Assembly (NCBI GenBank): GCA_963767635.1
Contig: CAVYEM010000001.1
Coordinates: 1,736,001-1,800,000 of the forward strand
Source of the DNA: CAVYEM01 sp963767635
Lineage (GTDB): Bacteria; Vulcanimicrobiota; Vulcanimicrobiia; Vulcanimicrobiales; Vulcanimicrobiaceae
DNA length: 64,000 bases
Direction: 5' to 3'
This document shows positions 43,956 to 52,990 of this stretch, piece by piece. Positions within the stretch are counted from its first letter, which is position 1. Every line of letters begins with the position of its first letter. Both the position numbers and the translations under genes were made by a program. Under the pieces are notes generated by a model that worked only from the letters and a program-made list of their open reading frames with translations, made no database searches and was not told the origin of the DNA.

Positions 43956-44322
43956 CGCCTACCCCCATCGCGTATTTTTGGCCGGCGTACGCGGTGAGAA
44001 ATCCAAGGCCCACTAAACCTAAGTGCTCCGCGGTGTGCGCGGCCGGAAGTTTGTCGAGCGGCGAATACTCGGAGGGCCACATCAGCAGCATCGCGAGCAT
44101 CGGCGCAACGACGCAGAGCACGAGCCACAACCATCGCATGCGCGCGGGCGCTGCGGTTCGCACAGCGAACAGCAGCCCCGCAATCGCGGCTCCGATCAGC
44201 ACGATGCCGTGCAGCATATGGTGCACGCGTACGGGAATCTCTTCGGGCGCGCGGTAAACGGGCGCGAGGGCAAAAATAATCGTCAGTCCCAACACGAGGT
44301 AGCCGAGCGTACGCGGCTTCAT
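43819..44322 (-). CDS. Membrane protein of the oxidase operon
   Basis: A protein of 167 aa with four membrane helices, MKPRTLGYLVLGLTIIFALA at the start, then HHMLHGIVLIGAAIAGLL, WLWLVLCVVAPMLAMLLMWP and GLVGLGFLTAYAGQKYAM. Its ATGA start overlaps the end of subunit I (44319-44322). The last 45 residues lie over the start of the cytochrome c gene in another frame, so a late frameshift is likely. It is probably an accessory or assembly subunit of the oxidase; no family is certain. Confidence 0.65.
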   Translation of the reverse strand: MKPRTLGYLVLGLTIIFALAPVYRAPEEIPVRVHHMLHGIVLIGAAIAGLLFAVRTAAPARMRWLWLVLCVVAPMLAMLLMWPSEYSPLDKLPAAHTAEHLGLVGLGFLTAYAGQKYAMGVGVAMSLELVGDGVSGCMGFWSKSVVAGSRRVRGRAGIVGHAGIARR

Positions 44323-45818
44323 GCGGCCTCCGTCGTTTTCGGCAGCCGCGCCAGGCGCGCTGCTTCAATCGCCGCAAGGACCAAGCCGACGAGCAAAATG
44401 AGTGCGCCGATCGTCGCAACTCCGGCGAGCTGCGGGCCCGAACCCGGCTCAACGGCGTATCGACGCGGCACGCCGTTCGCGCCGGCGATGTAAAACGAGA
44501 GCAGAAATATCGCTGCACCGCCGAAAAGCGTACCGCCAACGAGCCAACGCGTCGCCAGCGACGAGAGCGTTCCGCTGCGCTGTTCAAGATTTACGAATGC
44601 CCAGCCAATCGTAAAAAGCAGCACACCCTGCAGCAGATAGGTATGGAAATGTCCCGGTACCCACAAGGTGTTGTGCAGATCGAGGTTGACCGGAATCGTT
44701 GCATCGAGCACTGCGGCGGTGCCGCCCACGACCCAGCCGATCATGCCCGCGTACAGGAACATCGATCCCAAGCTCCACCGCATACCTGACCGGTGTACGA
44801 GCATCGCGCCCGAAAACACGGTGACGACCACGACGGGGATGGCCGCTAAGTATGAAGCGATTTCGCCGATGAACTGCACCGCTTCGGCTTGCGCAAAGTC
44901 CATGTAGAGGTGATGGAAGTACGCGATGATGACGAAAAGCAGCGTACCCCACCACGCGATCACCAGCGGAACGGAGGTGTGGTACTCGCGTTTCGTGCAC
45001 AGCGGCAGTCCGACGTACACGCCGGCGACCGCCATGTACATCGTTAGATTCGCGAACGTGTGCCCGAACTGATAGATCAGATTTTTGGCCCAAAGCGGAT
45101 CTATCGCGACCGAAGGGTCAATCCAATGCACCAGCATGCCGACGCCCACGGCAAGGCCGAAGGTGCTGCCGATAATTCCATCGATCGCGGTGATGGCTGC
45201 CGCAAACATCTGCGGCGGAGGTGCCTCGCGATGCTCGTCCGTGAACCGGCGATTGCGGAACACATAGTCGATACCTAATACTCCGCGAATGCCGCCGTAG
45301 CGCGCCAGCAACGCGCCTAAGATTTGCGCGCACCAAGTCATGAAGCCGATCATTACCAGCGCGTTGCCGACGAGCCACGTACCGGTCGCCCAACTGGCCC
45401 AATACGTTCCGACGAAGGGCAGCGGATACAGCATCGTCCACAGCGAGCCGAATTTTCCCGGGAACACGCTGACGATCACGCAGACCACGCCCGCAATGAA
45501 AAACCCGTAAGCGAGATACGCGATCCGCGAATCGATGGCCGTTTCGCGGCGAACCAGATACCAAAGCGTGCCCAGTCCCGCAATCGCCATCGCGGTGATC
45601 ATGCCGATACCGTGCAAACTCAGCAACGCGTAAAACCAACCGGCCTCGTACGTTATCCATCCGGCTTGCTCGGCACGCATGACGATGCCCAGCAGCATCA
45701 TCAGCAAGAAAATCGCAAGGCCGGTGCCGATGTACGTCCACATCACGGTGCGCGCCGCCTGCAGATCGCGAGGCGCCGGCCGCACTATCGTGCCGGCGTG
45801 AATCGAGATGGCGCTCAT
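44319..45818 (-). CDS. Heme-copper oxidase subunit I, B-family like, active-site Tyr replaced
   Basis: A 499-aa protein with about 13 membrane helices. The six conserved metal ligands are present: LSLHGIGM (His69, low-spin heme), FGHTFAN (His253, CuB), YFHHLYMD (His302, His303, CuB), and NTLWVPGHFHTYL (His390, His392). In oxygen reductases of the A and B types the fourth residue after the first CuB His is the Tyr cross-linked to it; here HTFAN has Asn257 instead. The enzyme may reduce O2 with another Tyr, or NO. It is the second gene of a four-gene operon with 4-nt overlaps. Confidence 0.92.
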   Translation of the reverse strand: MSAISIHAGTIVRPAPRDLQAARTVMWTYIGTGLAIFLLMMLLGIVMRAEQAGWITYEAGWFYALLSLHGIGMITAMAIAGLGTLWYLVRRETAIDSRIAYLAYGFFIAGVVCVIVSVFPGKFGSLWTMLYPLPFVGTYWASWATGTWLVGNALVMIGFMTWCAQILGALLARYGGIRGVLGIDYVFRNRRFTDEHREAPPPQMFAAAITAIDGIIGSTFGLAVGVGMLVHWIDPSVAIDPLWAKNLIYQFGHTFANLTMYMAVAGVYVGLPLCTKREYHTSVPLVIAWWGTLLFVIIAYFHHLYMDFAQAEAVQFIGEIASYLAAIPVVVVTVFSGAMLVHRSGMRWSLGSMFLYAGMIGWVVGGTAAVLDATIPVNLDLHNTLWVPGHFHTYLLQGVLLFTIGWAFVNLEQRSGTLSSLATRWLVGGTLFGGAAIFLLSFYIAGANGVPRRYAVEPGSGPQLAGVATIGALILLVGLVLAAIEAARLARLPKTTEAA

Positions 45819-46324
45819 CGGACGTCAAACCCTCCCTGCATTGCAGCATGCGCGATGCCGCAATATTCCAAGCAGCGCACGGTGTAGTGCCCTCGCGCAT
45901 GAAACTGAAACGGCAAATGATTCATGTAGTCCGGCATGGCCTGGACTTGCCCCACGAGGCGGCCATGCGGATCGTAAATTGCGAAACCGTGGTTAACGTC
46001 GCGAGACGTAACGTCGAAGACCACGGGGGTATCGGCGGGCAGCGTAGGCGGGAGCGCAAAGCTGTACTGCTGCGCGACGATGGTGTAGTGGCGGCCCAAC
46101 GTATGCGCGCTGCCGTAAGGAAAGCGCGGAATCGTAATGATGAATCCCGCTACGGCAACCGCCAGAATCGTCCAAAACCAATATCGGCGGATGGCATAGC
46201 CTTTTGCCGTAACCACGTCTTGCGCCGCAGGATCCCGCGCTCCATAGAGGGCGACGAAGATCATCACGGCGATTGCTGCGGTCGCGATGATCAAGAACAA
46301 CTCTAGTATCAACAGTCCCGACAT
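45815..46324 (-). CDS. Heme-copper oxidase subunit II (CuA protein)
   Basis: A 169-aa protein with two N-terminal membrane helices (LILELFLIIATAAIAVMIFV, WFWTILAVAVAGFIITI) and a periplasmic cupredoxin domain. CuA ligands are intact: His112 in DVNHGFAIY, and CLEYCGIAHAAM with Cys151, Glu153, Cys155, His159 and Met162. It takes electrons from cytochrome c and passes them to subunit I. ATGA overlap with the subunit I gene (45815-45818). First gene of the operon. Confidence 0.95.
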   Translation of the reverse strand: MSGLLILELFLIIATAAIAVMIFVALYGARDPAAQDVVTAKGYAIRRYWFWTILAVAVAGFIITIPRFPYGSAHTLGRHYTIVAQQYSFALPPTLPADTPVVFDVTSRDVNHGFAIYDPHGRLVGQVQAMPDYMNHLPFQFHARGHYTVRCLEYCGIAHAAMQGGFDVR

Positions 46325-46546
46325 TGCGATATCCTACCAGGAAAAACTTGGAGCAACCTGCTGCACGGGGAAACCAGCGTACTGCCCGAAGCTGCACGTT
46401 GTTGGGAACGCACGGAGAACGATTTCTCCGGCCGGCGAACCCGAGTTCCCCAGTGGTTCTCGCGCATCCCGTAAATTCGAGCCAGAGGCCGCATTTTTGA
46501 TGCGCCATGTAGATTGAACCAACGACTTTTACCCGTATGCCTGACC

Positions 46547-47090
46547 ATGGCCAACATCACCTTGAATCTGCCGCTGCCTGTGCAGCGGTACGCCCGGTTC
46601 GCGCTCGCATCGGATCGCGTCATTCAAACCGCAAGGTTGTATCAAGAAGGCGTGCTGCGCACAACGGCGGGTGCGCCGTGGATGGCATTTTCGGCTAAGG
46701 AAACGTCTTCAACCGATCCAATCTCGTTCGTCTGGGATGCGTGGGTACGTCAAAGCGCGCTGCTGCAGGTACGCGTGCGCGACGCTTACAGAGAACGGGA
46801 TCAGCGTGTCCGTCGAGGTGATATTTGCCGAGAGCGGTGAGATCGCGACCGTTGCAATCACGCGGTATCGCGACGTTGCCGGCCGCCAGGTTCTCACGCC
46901 TTGGCGCGGACACTTTACCGACTACAAAAACATCGACGACATGATGATCCCCATGTCGGCGCGCGTGGAATGGGTACCCCAGGACGGTGCCGTCGAAGTG
47001 TGGCGCGGGCGCATTACCGGCGCGTCGTTTTTCGCCGCTTCCACGGTTCGTCGAAATGCATGGGTCGGCGACCGCTGGCAAGCAAAATAA
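46547..47090 (+). pseudogene. DUF6544/DUF6920-like protein with internal deletion
   Basis: From ATG 46547 the frame reads LPVQRYARFALASDRVIQTA and PISFVWDAWVRQSALLQVRV, the start of a DUF6544/DUF6920 protein. At 46795 it breaks: the next frame continues with NGISVSVEVIFAESGEIA, VLTPWRGHFTDYKNIDDMMI and GAVEVWRGRITGASF. A normal member has roughly 70-90 more residues between these blocks, so a deletion as well as a frameshift removed the middle. True decay is more likely than a sequencing error here. Confidence 0.65.
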
Positions 47091-47145
47091 GAACAGGTGG
47101 GGAAATTCGCGCCGGGAATGCGGGGATGGTGACGAATGCCCTCGT

Positions 47146-47841
47146 GTGGCAAAGCGCATCCTCGTGGTCGACGACGAAGCGGAAATATGCGAGATTCTGG
47201 AGGGTTACCTAGCCAAGGAGTCCTTCGATCCCGTTGTAGCCGGCAGCGTCGCGTCGGCGCTTGCGGAAATCGAACGGCGGCCGCCCGATCTCATCGTTCT
47301 CGACATCGGATTACCGGACGGAAGCGGCCTCGATATCTTGCGTAAGGTAAACGGCGCGCTGCGCATTCCCACGATCGTGCTCACGACCCGCAGCGAGGAA
47401 GTTGATCGCATCGTCGGGTTGGAATTTGGCGCCGACGATTACATCGCCAAACCGTTTTCACCGCGCGAGGTCATCGCTCGCATTCGTGCGCTGTTCCGGC
47501 GAATCGACGCGGTCGCGGGGAATGCGCGTGCATCAGGCGCGACATATCGCATTCGCGACTTGGAGATCGACGAGGCCGCGCACGAAGTTCGCGTACAAGG
47601 CAAGCCTGTGTCCGTGCGCCCTGCGGAATTCCGCATCCTAACGCTTTTGGCGCGCCATGCCGGTCAGGTACTTTCCCGCGCGCAGATGCTCGATTTGCTG
47701 CACGACGACGGCAGCATTTTCGAGCGAACGCTGGATCGACATATCAATCATCTGCGCCACAAGATCGAGCTCGACCCCGCCAAACCCACATATCTCGTAA
47801 CGATCTACGGCGTCGGATACAAACTCGATCCGTCGGGATAA
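47146..47841 (+). CDS. OmpR/PhoB-family response regulator
   Basis: A 231-aa regulator. The receiver domain has ILVVDDEAEICEILEGYL, LIVLDIGLPDGSGLDIL (Asp53), TIVLTTRSEEVDRI and DDYIAKPFSPRE (Lys). The C-terminal winged helix has LSRAQMLDLLHDDGSIFERT and HINHLRHKIELDP, then YLVTIYGVGYKLDP. Start is GTG 47146; the longer frame to 46987 lies inside the DUF6544 remnant. It is followed after 7 nt by a degenerate kinase gene, which is its likely partner. Confidence 0.94.
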   Translation: MAKRILVVDDEAEICEILEGYLAKESFDPVVAGSVASALAEIERRPPDLIVLDIGLPDGSGLDILRKVNGALRIPTIVLTTRSEEVDRIVGLEFGADDYIAKPFSPREVIARIRALFRRIDAVAGNARASGATYRIRDLEIDEAAHEVRVQGKPVSVRPAEFRILTLLARHAGQVLSRAQMLDLLHDDGSIFERTLDRHINHLRHKIELDPAKPTYLVTIYGVGYKLDPSG

Positions 47842-47848
47842 CCGCTTA

Positions 47849-48562
47849 GTGAGTGAAGCGCTGCTGCGGGCCGTAGAACTGGCGCTGCAGGGACAATTGC
47901 AGCAAGCTCAGTCTGCGGCGGGTGAATCCGACGATCCGCTCGCTGCCGCCCTTTCCGCTTACTTCCGGGAGCAGCAGGTTCGGGATGAGCAACGCGCCCG
48001 GTCCATGGCCCATATTGGCCACGAACTGGGAAACGCGCTCTCGATCGCGCAGGGCGGCATTGAAGCCATGCTCGACGGCATCGTTCCGATCAGCGATTCA
48101 CGACTGAATCGCATTCGCGAGGTTCTACGCGACGCGGGAGCGATAATCGAGCAGCTTGCACCTCGAGCGCGCCGCGATTTGCAGCCGCCCACTGCGGTAC
48201 GGGATGACCCAATCGCCGCCCAAGTCGCGGCGCTTACACCGCTCGCGAAAGCGAAAGGGGTTGCGCTCTTATACAGAGGCAGGCCGGATGCTGGGGGACA
48301 ACCCATGCACGTGAATAACCAGTCGACCCGGCGATCCGTGCGCACGGTATTGCTGAAGGCACTGCGTTACACGCCGCCCGGTGAAAGCGTTCAGGCGGAA
48401 CGCAGCGATCTCGGCTTTCTGGTTCTTCGTCTGCCGTCAGACTCGGCGGCCCATGTAGTACAAGCGTCCGGCGATGACGTCCAGCTGCTGGAGGACGACG
48501 GTAAACTGGCGGCGTTATTGGTACAAGCGCGTGACAATCGGGGACGTCCGAAGAAGGCGTAA
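47849..48562 (+). CDS. Degenerate histidine kinase / phosphotransfer-like protein
   Basis: A 237-aa protein from GTG 47849. Residues 45-110 resemble a HisKA helix pair: RSMAHIGHELGNALSIAQGG with His58 as phospho-site and LRDAGAIIEQLAPRARRD. The C-terminal half keeps the outline of a HATPase domain (VRTVLLKALRYTPPGESVQA) but has lost the N-box Asn and the DxGxG boxes. It cannot bind ATP in the usual way. It may be a phosphotransfer protein like Spo0B or ChpT, or a pseudokinase that controls the OmpR-type regulator just upstream. Confidence 0.75.
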   Translation: MSEALLRAVELALQGQLQQAQSAAGESDDPLAAALSAYFREQQVRDEQRARSMAHIGHELGNALSIAQGGIEAMLDGIVPISDSRLNRIREVLRDAGAIIEQLAPRARRDLQPPTAVRDDPIAAQVAALTPLAKAKGVALLYRGRPDAGGQPMHVNNQSTRRSVRTVLLKALRYTPPGESVQAERSDLGFLVLRLPSDSAAHVVQASGDDVQLLEDDGKLAALLVQARDNRGRPKKA

Positions 48563-48741
48563 GCCCGATTTCGGAATAAAAGCAGTCCACTGGAATTGGA
48601 ACAAGCGCACGTCCGATCGCTTCGGAGATGCCGGTTCATAGACGTCGCGCGGGCGACGATCGATGCGCTCGACCGAGATGAACAAAAAGTGAAACCAGCC
48701 TGAATAACCACAATAAGCCACCACAACTGCAGGAGGGTACT

Positions 48742-49053
48742 ATGCGCATGCTAATGCACGTTGAGTTTCCGCTCGAGCCGTTCAACACTACGGTTCGCGA
48801 TGGAAGCGCCGGGCCTAAGATCCAAAAAATCCTTGAAGCCATCAAGCCGGAAGTGGCTTATTTTTCCGAACATCATGGCCGGCGTGGCGGCACTTTTGTT
48901 GTCAATGTGAACGACCCGTCGGAAATCCCTTTGTTGTGCGAGCCATGGTTTCTCACGTTCAACGCCGAGGTGGAGCTCCGGGTCGCTATGAGCCCGGAAG
49001 ACATGGGGCGCTCAGACCTGAACGCAATCGGAAAGAAGTGGGCTTCGGCTTAG
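48742..49053 (+). CDS. Small protein, dimeric alpha/beta-barrel-like (DUF3303 type)
   Basis: The 103-aa protein starts at ATG 48742 after AGGAGGGTACT. The MRMLMHVEFPLEPFNTTVRD opening, IQKILEAIKPEVAYFSE helix and GTFVVNVNDPSEIPLL strand fit the ferredoxin-like dimeric alpha/beta barrel of DUF3303-like proteins. No catalytic residue can be named. It is convergent with the SDR gene with a 4-nt overlap. The 180 nt before it hold no gene that I can see. Confidence 0.65.
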   Translation: MRMLMHVEFPLEPFNTTVRDGSAGPKIQKILEAIKPEVAYFSEHHGRRGGTFVVNVNDPSEIPLLCEPWFLTFNAEVELRVAMSPEDMGRSDLNAIGKKWASA

Positions 49054-49853
49054 GATCCTGAATCCTGCTGGTACGGGCCGCTTCCGACGTTGAGCAATAA
49101 GCCGCCGTCGACAAATACCGTCGCCCCCGTCATGTACGATGATTCGCTGCCCGCGATAAATAACGCGACGCGGCCGATGTCGTCCGGAACGCCCACGCGC
49201 CCAAGCGGAATGGTTTTTTCTTGCTCTTTACGCTTTTCGGGATCTTCTTTGAGTTCCTGATTCATCGGCGTGAGGATCGCGCCTGGCCCGATGTTGTTCA
49301 CGGTAACCTTATATTTTGCGGCTTCCAGCGCAAGGCAACGCATGAACATCATCAGGCCGCCTTTCGTCGCGCAATACTCCGCGAAGCCCATCATTGGCAT
49401 GGTCTCGTGAACGGAGCTGATATTAATGATTCGGCCGCCGCTCCGGCCTTGCTCTTTGTATGAGCGCATGAATCGCCGCGAACACAGAAACGGTCCGGTC
49501 AGGTTCGTGCCGAGCGTTTCTTGCCAAAGGTGAAAGTCGAGATCGACCACTTCCTTGCCGTGTCCGTTGATGCCGGCGTCGTTGACCAAAAGCGTGACCG
49601 GTCCAAACTTGCTCTCCGCCGCGGCGAACAACTTGTCGACGTCTTCTTCTTTGCGAACGTCCGCGTGCACGGCGAGCGCTTTGCCGCCGGCGTCCTCGAT
49701 GTCTTCGACGGTTTCGTTTGCGCGGTCGGGATAGGCGAACTCATTGACGACGACTCCCGCGCCGTTTTCACCGAACAGCTTGGCGATGGATTGACCGATT
49801 CCTGATTCCGAGCCGGTGACGACGGCAACTTGTCCCGTTAACGATATTTGCAT
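49050..49853 (-). CDS. SDR-family oxidoreductase, glucose 1-dehydrogenase-like
   Basis: A 267-aa classical short-chain dehydrogenase. Cofactor site VVTGSESGIGQSIAKLFG (TGxxxGxG), NDAGINGHG, catalytic Ser in IINISSVHETMP, YCATKGG (Tyr, Lys), and the C-terminal YMTGATVFVDGGLLL. The SSVHE and MPMMGFAEYCATKGG pattern is close to Bacillus glucose 1-dehydrogenase. ATG 49853 is chosen over the longer frame to 50081. Confidence 0.93.
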   Translation of the reverse strand: MQISLTGQVAVVTGSESGIGQSIAKLFGENGAGVVVNEFAYPDRANETVEDIEDAGGKALAVHADVRKEEDVDKLFAAAESKFGPVTLLVNDAGINGHGKEVVDLDFHLWQETLGTNLTGPFLCSRRFMRSYKEQGRSGGRIINISSVHETMPMMGFAEYCATKGGLMMFMRCLALEAAKYKVTVNNIGPGAILTPMNQELKEDPEKRKEQEKTIPLGRVGVPDDIGRVALFIAGSESSYMTGATVFVDGGLLLNVGSGPYQQDSGS

Positions 49854-49913
49854 ACCTGTATCGTTCCCGTCCGGCGCGGCGCACGAAACCCCTGTAGCGC
49901 ACGCCGGGGTTAG

Positions 49914-50147
49914 ATGCAATTGTACGGCAATCGCCTCGTTGTATGATGGCGAAGAGCGTATCCGCTCCCCGCAATCGTCGAGCGGCTGCGAACCTCCATC
50001 TATCCGCACTTGGTGTCTTCGCGGTACATCAACGGCCGGTGCAAGGCACGCGGGGCAGTCTATCGAGTGACGCTGCGGCACGGCGTCAGCAAGATTCGCT
50101 CAGGGCATCGACGCACGCTCGGGATAGTCTTTCACGATGCGGCGTGA
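49914..50147 (+). other. Reading frame broken by one early TGA
   Basis: ATG 49914 opens a frame (MQLYGNRLVV) that stops at TGA 49944, then stays open for 66 codons (IVERLRTSIYPHLVSSRYIN, VYRVTLRHGVSKIRSG) to TGA 50145. The second part has coding-like composition, but no family is recognised. It may be a dead gene between the SDR and ada genes. Confidence 0.25.
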
Positions 50148-50229
50148 GCGCGGGGCTTAAATTCAATAGCAAGATAGCGCGAGTGCGAGCGCATTGTTTA
50201 CAGGCTATACTCTGAACCGGCGCTTCGAG

Positions 50230-51257
50230 ATGCCGGCGACGAAAGGTGTTTGACCGTGCATGGGACGGTCGGTTCTACTATCCCGTGAAGACGACGCGCG
50301 TGTACTGTAGGCCGTCTTGCGGCGCGCGCGCGGCCGGCCGGAAAACGTGCGATTCCATGCGACGCTGGAAGAAGCCGAACGTGAGGGTTTCCGCGCGTGC
50401 AAGCGATGCACGCCCGATCGGATAGCTCCGCACGAAGAGCTGCGGCGAAGATCGCCGAGATATGCAGGGAGATCGAATCGGCTCAGGAGATGCCGAGGCT
50501 CGAGGAACTGGCGCGTTTAGCCGCGCTGAGCGCCTTTCATTTTCATCGGACGTTCAAGTCCATTACCGGCGTTACGCGCGAGCGTACGCCGCGGGGCACC
50601 GCTCTAGCCGCGTGCGTTCGGAGTTGCGGCGCGGCGACACCGTCATAACGCAGGCAATCTATAGCGCGGGTTTTAATTCGAATGCGAACTTTTATGGCGC
50701 TTGCGATGCTATGCTCGGCATGACCCCGGGCGCCTATCGCGACGGGGGTACGAACGCGGAGATGCGCTTTGCCGTCGGAGAGTGTTCGCTGGGTTCAATA
50801 TTGGTGACGGCGAGCGACCGCGGCGTTTGCGCGATTCTCATGGGCGACGATCCCTCACGTACTTGCGCGCGAATTGCAGGATCGCTTTCCACGCGCGCAA
50901 TTGATCGGCGGCGATGCAGAGTTCGAGCGACTCGTCGCGGGAGTCGTCGGCATGGTCGAATATCCTGCGGTGAGCGTCGACTTGCCGCTCGACGTGCGGG
51001 TCACCGCGTTCCAGCAACGGGTGTGGCAGGCGCTGCGCGGCATTCCCGCCGGACAAACTGCGACGTATGCGGATATCGCGCGCAGCATCGGATCGCCAGA
51101 CGCCGTAGGCGCTGTCGGGCATGCGTGCGCAAGAAATCCGCTCGCGGTGGCGATACCATGCCATCGCGTTGTGAGAACGGACGGCGCGCTCTCGGGGTAT
51201 CCCTGGGGCATAGAGCGCAAACGCGCGCTGCTGGCGCGAGAGAAGCGCCAAGATTGA
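50230..51257 (+). pseudogene. ada: Ada-type methyltransferase/regulator, at least four frameshifts
   Basis: Pieces in changing frames line up along one Ada protein. The N-terminal zinc and phosphotriester-repair domain: FDRAWDGRFYYPVKTTRVYC then CRPSCGAR (about 50250-50330), with FRACKRCTPDR (50390-50420) supplying the other Cys pair. The AraC-type helix-turn-helix: EELARLAALSAFHFHRTFKS and SAGFNSNANFYG. The methyltransferase domain: TAFQQRVWQALRGIPAGQTA and the active site AIPCHRVVRTDGALSG. Frame changes fall near 50335, 50440, 50580 and 50855, perhaps another near 50245. All catalytic residues survive, but no single frame makes the protein. Confidence 0.85.
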
Positions 51258-51293
51258 CCTCGGTTTTGCTTCGGTGTATACTTCCGGATACAC

Positions 51294-51530
51294 ATGATCG
51301 AAACAAAAATTGCCCGCTATGGAAACAGCTTGACCGTCAGACTGCCTGCCGCAGTTGCACGTGATCTCAATCTTCAGGAAGGAGATACTGTGTCGCTTCA
51401 GCGCGTTGGGAGTGGACTCGTCCTTCAGCCGAACGTACGCGCGCGGTTGCACGCGCGCCTCGCCACGGTGCGCAGAACTGAGACCGAGAGCGGAGCCGGC
51501 CGTTCGATCGGTGCAGAGAACTTCGATTGA
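51294..51530 (+). CDS. mazE: MazE/AbrB-type antitoxin
   Basis: A 78-aa protein with a swapped-hairpin AbrB domain (KIARYGNSLTVRLPAAVARD, LNLQEGDTVSLQRVG) and a disordered C-terminal tail that in MazE binds the toxin. ATG 51294. It overlaps the mazF start by 4 nt (TTGA). It would repress the operon together with MazF. Confidence 0.9.
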   Translation: MIETKIARYGNSLTVRLPAAVARDLNLQEGDTVSLQRVGSGLVLQPNVRARLHARLATVRRTETESGAGRSIGAENFD

Positions 51531-51856
51531 ACGCTCCGGAAAGGGGTGATTTTGTACTTTTGGACTTCGATCCGCAAGCGGGTCATGAACAGATGAAACG
51601 TCGACCGGCGTTGGTCCTTTCTCCTTCATCCTTCAACGAGGCACTCGGTCTGGCGTTTGTTGCTCCAATTACAACGAAGCCAAAAGGCCACGGCTTCGAA
51701 GTTCCGCTTCCTGCAGGGTGTGGTATTAAAGGCGTCGTGATGGTGCATCAGTTGAAATCGTTCGATTGGCGAGCGCGGCGTGCAAAGAAAGCCGGAAGTG
51801 CGCCTGCCGAAGTTACGGACGCAGCGTCAGAAATCATCAGAGAGATCGTCGCCTAA
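51527..51856 (+). CDS. mazF: MazF-type mRNA interferase
   Basis: A 109-aa toxin of the PemK/MazF fold: RGDFVLLDFDPQAGHEQMKR with the catalytic Arg region, RPALVLSPSSFNEALGLAFV, VAPITTKPKGHGFEVPLP (Thr), and VMVHQLKSFDWRARRAKKAG. It cleaves mRNA at short sequences. The start is TTG 51527. It is translated in coupling with mazE. All key residues are present. Confidence 0.93.
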   Translation: MNAPERGDFVLLDFDPQAGHEQMKRRPALVLSPSSFNEALGLAFVAPITTKPKGHGFEVPLPAGCGIKGVVMVHQLKSFDWRARRAKKAGSAPAEVTDAASEIIREIVA

Positions 51857-52053
51857 GCAGCGAGATCGCAGGCTGGTTATTGGATGCGCTGCGAAAAGCA
51901 GCGGTTCTTCGATAAGCCGAAGTCCTTCCAGTTTAGCGAAGGGTCGGGATGACGTTGATGAACGCACGGCCTGCGTAGCGCAAGCGGGCCATCGCTTGCG
52001 AGATGGAGGCGCTGCAGTTTTCGTTTCTCTGCCGAAGAGGAATCATTACACGC

Positions 52054-52879
52054 ATGAACCGTTTCTTGGGCGCCCTGCTGGCAACACTGTTTACGCTTAC
52101 ATGCGTTGCGCCCGCCGCTGCATACACCGACGAGGAACAACAGGAGCTGCAAATTGGACAGCAAGTCTATCAGCAGTCTGTCGCAAAAAGGCGAGATCAT
52201 CCACAGTTCGCCGTACTACCGGACGCTCAACTCGATTGCGGCACGCGTCACCCCAGTGGCGAACAAAAAATACTTCACGCCGTTTCACTTCATCTTGGTG
52301 CACGAGAGCCAGCCCAACGCGTTCGCCGTACCGGGCGGCAACGTCTACGTGACGGATTCGATGATGACGTTCGTAAAAAACAAGGAAGAACTGGCAGGCG
52401 TGCTGTGCCACGAGGTCTCGCACGATATCCATCACGACGTTTACAATCTTTATGTTAAGGATCAGCGGCTTTCGCTGTATGCAACGGGCTTATCGTTACT
52501 GTTGGGCGGCCGAAGCCAGCTGGCCAACACGATCATCGGCTTTGCAGCCAACGTTCAGGCATTGCGTTTTTCCCGCGACGTGGAGCACAATGCCGATGCG
52601 ACGGGCGCGTACGTCTGCGCGCAGTCCGGCATAACGCCGTACGGCATGATCTGGTTGATGAAGCAATTCGAGGCCAATCCCAGCGCGTCGCCGCCGGAGT
52701 TTCTCTCCGACCATCCCAGCGACAGTCATCGCGTCGAAGCGCTGCAGAATGAGTTCGCTTCCGATCCCTCGACGTTTTCGCGCTTCAATTCCAACATCGC
52801 ATGTTCGACGCCGATTGGAACGGCGGGCTGGAACAACCAGTACAAGGGCGGTTGCGGTCGGCGCCAGTCAAGCCACTAG
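52054..52879 (+). CDS. M48-family zinc metallopeptidase, frameshifted after the signal peptide
   Basis: From ATG 52054 the frame gives a signal peptide (MNRFLGALLATLFTLTCVAP) and TDEEQQELQIGQQVYQQ. Near 52185 the next frame takes over: SQKGEIIHSSPYYRTLNSIA, HESQPNAFAVPGGNVYVTDS, then the zinc site LCHEVSHDIHHD (HExxH) and EHNADATGAYV (third ligand Glu and the ExxxD signature), ending with SDHPSDSHRVEAL at 52879. These are all M48/BepA-like landmarks. One base indel would restore a 275-aa periplasmic peptidase. Confidence 0.85.
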
Positions 52880-52929
52880 CGCGGCGCTTGGGTTACGTGA
52901 GAGAGCAAAAGCCATGCGCCTCGACACGA

Positions 52930-52990
52930 GCGCCTGCGCGTAGCGCAGTCCTGAGCGAGCGTAGCGAGTCGAAGGGTCAGAATGACAAGA
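52930..52990 (-). repeat. Single dispersed-repeat copy at the end of the GH5-like gene
   Basis: CTGAGCGAGCGTAGCGAGTCGAAGGGTCAGAATGACA is a longer relative of the CGACAGGCTCAGGGTGACA unit. It lies at the 3' end of the hydrolase gene and provides its last codons. Confidence 0.6.
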
